Shown: positions 1 through 5,316 of the stretch, piece by piece
Numbering within the stretch: the first letter of the stretch is position 1
How the letters are laid out: every line of letters begins with the position of its first letter
NCBI GenBank assembly: GCA_946410395.1
Contig: CAMKAE010000159.1
Location: forward strand, 1-5,316
Length of the DNA stretch: 5,316 nucleotides
Direction of reading: 5' to 3'
Source: an uncultured Clostridia bacterium
GTDB taxonomy: Bacteria; Bacillota; Clostridia; Christensenellales; Aristaeellaceae
Notes under the pieces: generated by a model
Seen by the model: only the letters and a program-made list of their open reading frames with translations
The model's database searches: none
Told to the model about the DNA's origin: nothing
Translations under genes and position numbers: made by a program

Positions 1-6
1 CTGTCT

Positions 7-333
7 TCATTTCATCAGTTTTGCCAGGGCCAGCAGCTTGCTCTTGTCGCCGGAAACCCGGACCTTCCCGAAGAGCAGGGCCGTGACGGGGGAGAGGCTG
101 CCGTTGACGATCCGCAGCAGGTCCGTCTCGTCGGCGATGACGCGGCAGTCGGGGGTGTCCGGCGGGTTCTCCGGCAGGGTCATCTCGCCGTCCGACAGGC
201 GCATGAAAAACGTCCGTCCCTGCCGGGTGTCCAGGCGGAACAGGCCGTCGTGCCCCCGGAGCAGGTCCCTGCTGCGGGCCGCCATGGCGGGGATGGCCGC
301 CACGAAGGCGTCGATGCTCTCAAAGCGCGCCAT
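7..333 (-). CDS. SCP2 sterol-carrier-domain-like small protein
   Basis: The predicted product is 108 residues, about one SCP2 (sterol carrier protein 2-like) domain. This fold has a hydrophobic pocket that binds lipids or other apolar ligands; bacterial stand-alone members mostly have no known ligand. The assignment rests on pattern: a helical N-terminus (MARFESIDAFVAAIP), strands around GLFRLDTRQGRTFFMRLSDGE (30-50), then the family-typical end in which an Asp/Thr-rich strand (VIADETDLLRIVNGSLSP, 65-82) is followed by TALLFGKVRVSGDKSKLLALAKL (84-106), resembling the SCP2 'G-K-x-x-x-x-G-D' helix-strand-helix. No signal peptide or membrane segment is seen, so it should be cytoplasmic. The ATG at 333 lies 4 nt after the flavodoxin stop and has GGAAGGA 8 nt upstream; an upstream in-frame start at 366 would add 11 unlikely residues. 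Tight spacing implies translation coupled to the flavodoxin-like gene. No reaction can be assigned. Confidence 0.78.
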   Translation of the reverse strand: MARFESIDAFVAAIPAMAARSRDLLRGHDGLFRLDTRQGRTFFMRLSDGEMTLPENPPDTPDCRVIADETDLLRIVNGSLSPVTALLFGKVRVSGDKSKLLALAKLMK

Positions 334-337
334 GGGC

Positions 338-754
338 TCAGTCCTTCCGGGCCACCAGCTGGGCAAAGTCGGCGGCGGCCTTCAGGTCGTCCTGGTCGGG
401 ATGGCCCTTGCCGAGGAAGTGGAAGGCACCCTTGCAGCGGAACTCCTTCTCGCTCAGCGTGTAGCCGCCCTCCTGGGCCAGTTTGGCGAGCTTGTTGCGG
501 GTGGACAGGCCGGTGGCGCTGGAGGACACGTTGATGACCTCCTGCGCGTTCTTCGCGTCGGAGAGCAGGAAGTCCTTCAGGCGCTTGTCGAGCATGCCGG
601 CATACATGCCGTTGCAGATGAACAGCTGGTCGACGCGGTCCTTCAGACCCTCGGCGATGTCCAGGGCCTGCACGCCCAGGCGCTGGGCGATGGCTTCGGC
701 GATCTGCTTGCTGTGGCCGGTCTGGGTGCAATAACGGACGGCGATGGTGGACAT
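338..754 (-). CDS. Small flavodoxin-like protein
   Basis: The predicted product is a 138-residue cytoplasmic FMN-binding flavodoxin-fold protein, the size of short-chain flavodoxins, likely a low-potential one-electron carrier or a flavin-binding relative; the redox partner is unknown. After the first strand (STIAVRY, 2-8) comes the phosphate-binding loop CTQTGHS (9-15) and helix KQIAEAIAQRL, the T-x-T-G-x-S pattern for FMN phosphate. A second strand and loop (LFICNGMYAG, 44-53) and a third (INVSSSATG, 74-82) occupy the places of the isoalloxazine-binding loops. The C-terminal SEKEFRCKGAFHFLGKGHPD stretch (101-120) resembles a clostridial flavodoxin subfamily as I remember it. The ATG at 754 has AAGGAG 9 nt upstream. 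A GTG at 808 overlapping the clpC stop would add 18 charged residues before the first strand and lacks a ribosome binding site. It sits 50 nt after clpC on the same strand, so it may be co-transcribed. Fold is fairly secure; the exact role is not. Confidence 0.85.
   Translation of the reverse strand: MSTIAVRYCTQTGHSKQIAEAIAQRLGVQALDIAEGLKDRVDQLFICNGMYAGMLDKRLKDFLLSDAKNAQEVINVSSSATGLSTRNKLAKLAQEGGYTLSEKEFRCKGAFHFLGKGHPDQDDLKAAADFAQLVARKD
342..348 (-). promoter_or_regulatory. Ribosome binding site of the SCP2-like gene, inside the flavodoxin-like gene
   Basis: GGAAGGA on the minus strand lies within the last codons (Lys-Asp) before the flavodoxin TGA (338-340) and ends 8 nt before the ATG at 333. 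It supports this start and suggests translational coupling of the two small genes. Confidence 0.75.
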
Positions 755-763
755 AACGGTCAA

Positions 764-769
764 CTCCTT
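764..769 (-). promoter_or_regulatory. Ribosome binding site of the flavodoxin-like gene
   Basis: AAGGAG on the minus strand ends 9 nt before the ATG at 754. It selects this start over the upstream in-frame GTG at 808. It lies in the 50-nt clpC-flavodoxin spacer (755-804), the longest non-coding gap in the window, which otherwise holds only a weak 4-bp hairpin and no T-tract. Confidence 0.8.
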
Positions 770-804
770 GTTTATTCGTTCCGCTTCACGCGGGCTTTTC
801 GTTT

Positions 805-3357
<2,553 letters not shown>

Positions 3358-3363
3358 TTCTTT

Positions 3364-3369
3364 CTCCTT
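3364..3369 (-). promoter_or_regulatory. clpC ribosome binding site
   Basis: AAGGAG on the minus strand ends 6 nt before the ATG at 3357. It decides the start against the longer open frame reaching into mcsB. The 29-nt mcsB-clpC spacer is noticeably more AT-rich than its surroundings, as expected for an accessible initiation site. I see no operator or credible promoter in it. Confidence 0.85.
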
Positions 3370-3386
3370 ATAAAGCGATAGCGGAT

Positions 3387-4376
3387 TCAGGACGCCTTCA
3401 GCAGGGCGCGGATCCGGCGGCTGCGGGCGGCGTCCAGGCTCTCGCCCTCGGGCAGGGGGTCCGCGCCGCCGCGCAGGTGGCCTTCCTGGGCCTCGACGGG
3501 CAGGCGGTCCAGCCGGTCGAGGGAGACGGGGATCAGCCCCAGCAGCGCGCCAAGGCGCAGGGAGGACCACAGGCTGTAGAACTCCCGCAGCGGCAGCAGG
3601 CGGGCGTGCGTCAGGATGCCCCAGGCCCGGCCGACCCGGTCCTCGGTGGCCAGGCGCTGCTCGCGCAAGGCGTGATCCCGCAGATCGTGCTCCATGCCGG
3701 TGAGTTGCTCGCCCAGGGCGGTGACGGTGGCGATGATCTCCGCCTCCGTCCGGCCCAGGGTCACCTGGTTGGAGACCAGGAAGACGTCCCCGAGGGCCTC
3801 GCTGCCCTCGCCGTAGAAGCCCCGGGCGGTGAGACCCACCTTGGCGGCGATCTGGGCCACGCTGCCCATCTGCTTGTGATGGGCCAGCATGGGCAGGTGC
3901 ATCAGCAGGGAAGCCCGCATGCCGGTGCCGGTGTCGGTGGGGAAGGAGGTCAGGTAGCCCAACTGGGGGTCGAAGGCAAAGCGGACGTTCCGGGACAGGG
4001 CGTCCTCCACCTGAAAGCAGCGGCGGGCGCTCTCGTCCAGGGAAAGGCCCGGCGTGATCGCCTGGATGCGCAGGTGATCCTCCTCGGCCATCATGACGGA
4101 CACGGCGTCCTCCTCGCGCAGGAGCACCGCCCCGTCCGGGCTGTTCAGCAGGTCCTTGCTGATGAGATGGGACTCCGCCAGGGCGCTGCGCTGGGCGGCG
4201 TCCAGGGAGGCCACGGTGAGCAGCCGGAAGCCCTTGTCCTCGCCGGAGAGGGCGAGCGCGTTGGCCGTGCGGGAGATGACGGTCTCCGACACCCCGGGCT
4301 GCCGTGCGTCAAAGGGCAGGTCCTCATAGTTCCGGGCCAGCCGGATGCGGGAGGACAAAACGGTGGGATGGTTCAA
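3387..4376 (-). CDS. mcsB: McsB, protein-arginine kinase with altered active-site signature
   Basis: McsB is the guanido-kinase-fold enzyme that uses ATP to phosphorylate arginines in CtsR and in proteins destined for ClpCP. The product is 329 residues against about 360 in B. subtilis. It lacks roughly 20 N-terminal residues and begins just before the VLSSRIRLARN motif (6-16). A constant offset of 22 from B. subtilis numbering (as I remember it) places the catalytic glutamates at E99 (AEEDHLRIQ) and E190 (RGFYGEGSEA), and the nucleotide-binding arginines at R103, R154 and R185; all are present. The oddity is the signature GYLTSFPTDTGTGMRAS (140-156): F145 (TTC, 3942-3944) stands where the guanido-kinase active-site Cys (B. 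subtilis Cys167) is expected, and D148 where Asn is usual. The C-terminal phosphoarginine-sensing motif is also changed (LDAARS, 314-319). The frame is intact, so this is not simple decay. The start is TTG, overlapping mcsA by 4 nt; no earlier in-frame start exists nearby. Family is certain; catalytic competence is not. Confidence 0.95.
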   Translation of the reverse strand: MNHPTVLSSRIRLARNYEDLPFDARQPGVSETVISRTANALALSGEDKGFRLLTVASLDAAQRSALAESHLISKDLLNSPDGAVLLREEDAVSVMMAEEDHLRIQAITPGLSLDESARRCFQVEDALSRNVRFAFDPQLGYLTSFPTDTGTGMRASLLMHLPMLAHHKQMGSVAQIAAKVGLTARGFYGEGSEALGDVFLVSNQVTLGRTEAEIIATVTALGEQLTGMEHDLRDHALREQRLATEDRVGRAWGILTHARLLPLREFYSLWSSLRLGALLGLIPVSLDRLDRLPVEAQEGHLRGGADPLPEGESLDAARSRRIRALLKAS

Positions 4377-4909
4377 GCCTCCGCACCCCCTTCCGTGGCC
4401 AGGGCATGGATCTGGTCCCGCAGCAGGGCCGCGGTCTCAAAATCCTCCAGCAGGACCGCCTGCTGCATGAGGCGGGTCAGCTCCTCCTGGCGGGAGCGGG
4501 TGCGCTGGGCCTCCTCGCTCTCCAGCGGGCGGCGGCCGGCGTGCTGCACCCGGCCGTGGATCTGCTGCAGCATGGGCTGAAGCTCCTTGCGGAAGGCCTC
4601 GTAGCACCCCGGGCAGCCCAGACGGCCTGTCTTGCGGAAGGACGCAAAGGTGGTTCCGCACTTGGGACAGGTGATGTCCGGGATCGGCTCCTGGGGCTGC
4701 TTGACGCCGCTGCTGCGCGGGGTGGCGCCGTTGCGCGAGGTGATGGCGGAGAGAATGGCCGACAGCATGCCCGCCACGTTGCCGCCCTGCAGGCTGGCGT
4801 TCATGGCCCGCATGCAGTCCGGGCACAGGTGGCGCAGGCAGGTCTCGCCGTTGATGTTCATGGTGACGGCGAACTTCGCCTCGTTGGTGTTGCACTCTTC
4901 ACAAAGCAT
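4373..4909 (-). CDS. mcsA: McsA, zinc-binding activator of the McsB arginine kinase
   Basis: McsA is a small cytoplasmic protein that binds and stimulates McsB and helps control CtsR and ClpC. The product is 178 residues, close to the usual length of about 185. An N-terminal zinc finger is formed by Cys3-x2-Cys6 and Cys29-x2-Cys32, with an extra Cys24. A second is formed by Cys81-Pro-Lys-Cys84 and Cys99-Pro-Gly-Cys102, followed by the family-typical YEAFRKEL. The C-terminus (about 143-172) is a UVR motif with LLEDFETAALLRDQI, related to the one in the ClpC middle domain. Residues 40-78 are a small-residue-rich linker. The open frame extends upstream to 5098, but the ATG at 4909 gives the family N-terminus (MLCEEC) and has AAAGGAG 6 nt upstream. 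Its TGA overlaps the mcsB TTG start, pointing to coupled synthesis of the two partners. All eight paired zinc ligands are present. Confidence 0.96.
   Translation of the reverse strand: MLCEECNTNEAKFAVTMNINGETCLRHLCPDCMRAMNASLQGGNVAGMLSAILSAITSRNGATPRSSGVKQPQEPIPDITCPKCGTTFASFRKTGRLGCPGCYEAFRKELQPMLQQIHGRVQHAGRRPLESEEAQRTRSRQEELTRLMQQAVLLEDFETAALLRDQIHALATEGGAEA
4378..4394 (-). promoter_or_regulatory. mcsB translation start region: TTG start with two imperfect Shine-Dalgarno candidates
   Basis: On the minus strand a perfect GGAGG (4378-4382) ends only 1 nt before the TTG start at 4376, too close for normal use. A weaker purine run, GGAAGGGGG (4386-4394), lies 9 nt upstream and is the more plausible ribosome binding site. 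Both sit inside the last codons of mcsA. With the TTGA overlap this suggests mcsB is translated mainly by ribosomes arriving from mcsA. The next in-frame TTG (codon 7) would be 19 nt from GGAGG, too far. Confidence 0.55.
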
Positions 4910-4915
4910 AGGCGT

Positions 4916-4922
4916 CTCCTTT
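4916..4922 (-). promoter_or_regulatory. mcsA ribosome binding site overlapping the ctsR stop
   Basis: On the minus strand AAAGGAG lies 6 nt before the mcsA ATG (4909). Its first two A residues are also the last two bases of the ctsR TAA stop codon (4921-4923), so a ribosome terminating on ctsR covers the mcsA initiation site. This fixes the mcsA start and suggests termination-reinitiation coupling; the coupling is inferred, the overlap is seen. Confidence 0.85.
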
Positions 4923-5316
4923 ACTGTTTGGGTGGGGTGGCGCGGTTCTCCCGGGCCACGGCGGTGAGCATGCACTTGAGCGTCCGGGCCCGGACGGCGT
5001 CCTTGATCGGCTCCGGCACGGGCACGGCCAGGGCCTGGTCCGACACGGCGGCCTTCATGATCTCCGCCTCGCTGTCGGTGACGAGCTTCTCCTGGCACAA
5101 CTGCGCGATGAGGCGGTGGGCCTCCGTCTCGCCGATCGCGTTGCCGATGCGCTCCTGTACCAGGTAGAGCAGCTTCTGCCCGCCCCCGTGGACCACGCGG
5201 ACGATGCGGATGTACCCGCCGCCGCCTCGCCTGGACTCGATGACATAGCCGTCGTTCTGGGTGAAGCGGGTGGCCAGCACATAATTGATCTGGCTGGGCG
5301 CGCAGCCGAAATATTC
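4921..5316 (-). CDS. ctsR: CtsR, class III heat-shock repressor (5' end cut by window edge)
   Basis: CtsR is the dimeric repressor of clp and class III heat-shock genes in Bacillota; it binds a tandem heptad operator and is released by heat or by McsB-dependent inactivation. The visible part is 131 residues ending in TAA, open to the window edge. A GTG at 5278-5280 is an internal valine codon (Tyr-Val-Leu in the helix-turn-helix), not the start. By alignment from memory with the roughly 154-residue B. subtilis protein, about 33 N-terminal residues are missing. Visible hallmarks are the recognition-helix stretch PSQINYVLATRF (visible residues 7-18) and the winged-helix loop ESRRGGGGYIRI (27-38), whose glycine run is the thermosensor and whose last Arg (codon 5227-5229) matches the phosphorylated arginine of characterised CtsR. 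The C-terminal helical domain carries EAEIMKAAVSDQALAVPVPE. It is first in the operon, 11 nt before mcsA, and presumably autoregulates it. Identity is very secure. Confidence 0.97.
   Translation of the reverse strand, partial: EYFGCAPSQINYVLATRFTQNDGYVIESRRGGGGYIRIVRVVHGGGQKLLYLVQERIGNAIGETEAHRLIAQLCQEKLVTDSEAEIMKAAVSDQALAVPVPEPIKDAVRARTLKCMLTAVARENRATPPKQ

Noticed and set aside
781..793. Small inverted repeat (CCGC-TTCAC-GCGG) in the clpC-flavodoxin spacer, considered as a terminator
   Set aside because: The stem is only 4 bp and no T-tract follows on the minus strand, so intrinsic termination is unlikely.
3358..3386. AT-rich mcsB-clpC spacer with TTTATAA, considered as an internal clpC promoter
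   Set aside because: No recognisable -35 element lies at suitable spacing; the AT-richness is adequately explained by the ribosome binding site region.
3477..4580. A 367-codon plus-strand open frame antisense to mcsB and part of mcsA
   Set aside because: It has the same kind of composition as the frame antisense to clpC, resembles no family I know, and crosses two certain genes.
4304..5167. A 287-codon plus-strand open frame antisense to mcsA and ctsR
   Set aside because: It lies opposite two certain genes and their junction; the translation is repetitive and Ala/Gly/Leu/Arg-rich with no domain.

Overview
The window reads as one uninterrupted minus-strand operon from a Gram-positive bacterium (Bacillota). 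In order of transcription, from the right edge to the left, it holds ctsR (5' end cut off), mcsA, mcsB, clpC, a small flavodoxin-like gene and a small SCP2-type lipid-binding gene. The ctsR-mcsA-mcsB-clpC block is the classical Bacillota class III heat-shock operon. The base composition is GC-rich (roughly two thirds by eye), with strong GC at third codon positions. That suits a high-GC member of the Clostridia, possibly Oscillospiraceae-like, rather than a Bacillus; this placement is inference only.

Layout: ctsR runs off the right edge and lacks about 33 N-terminal codons. It is followed after 11 nt by mcsA, whose ribosome binding site overlaps the ctsR stop codon. mcsA and mcsB overlap by 4 nt (TTGA, with a TTG start). 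clpC follows mcsB after 29 nt. The flavodoxin-like gene follows clpC after 50 nt and the SCP2-like gene follows 4 nt later, ending 6 nt before the left edge. Every internal start except mcsB has a good Shine-Dalgarno sequence at normal spacing. I see no terminator or convincing internal promoter, and no stretch of more than 50 nt lacks a gene. The ctsR promoter and CtsR operator lie outside the window.

How the genes work together: in characterised Bacillota, CtsR represses the operon, McsB is the protein-arginine kinase that inactivates CtsR and tags proteins for destruction, McsA is its zinc-binding activator, and ClpC unfolds phosphoarginine-marked or adaptor-delivered proteins into ClpP. 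Here the receiving parts look intact: CtsR has its Arg plus glycine-rich wing, and ClpC has both N-domain Glu residues known to read phosphoarginine, both Walker motif pairs and a ClpP-binding loop.

The most unusual observation is in McsB. The signature that normally reads Cys-Pro-Thr-Asn has Phe instead of the active-site Cys (F145) and Asp instead of Asn. The catalytic glutamates and nucleotide-binding arginines remain. The C-terminal allosteric phosphoarginine-binding motif (RDxxRA) is also altered, to LDAARS. The kinase may therefore be reduced, re-tuned or differently activated. The second point of interest is the attachment of a flavodoxin-like and an SCP2-like gene to the 3' end of the Clp operon.
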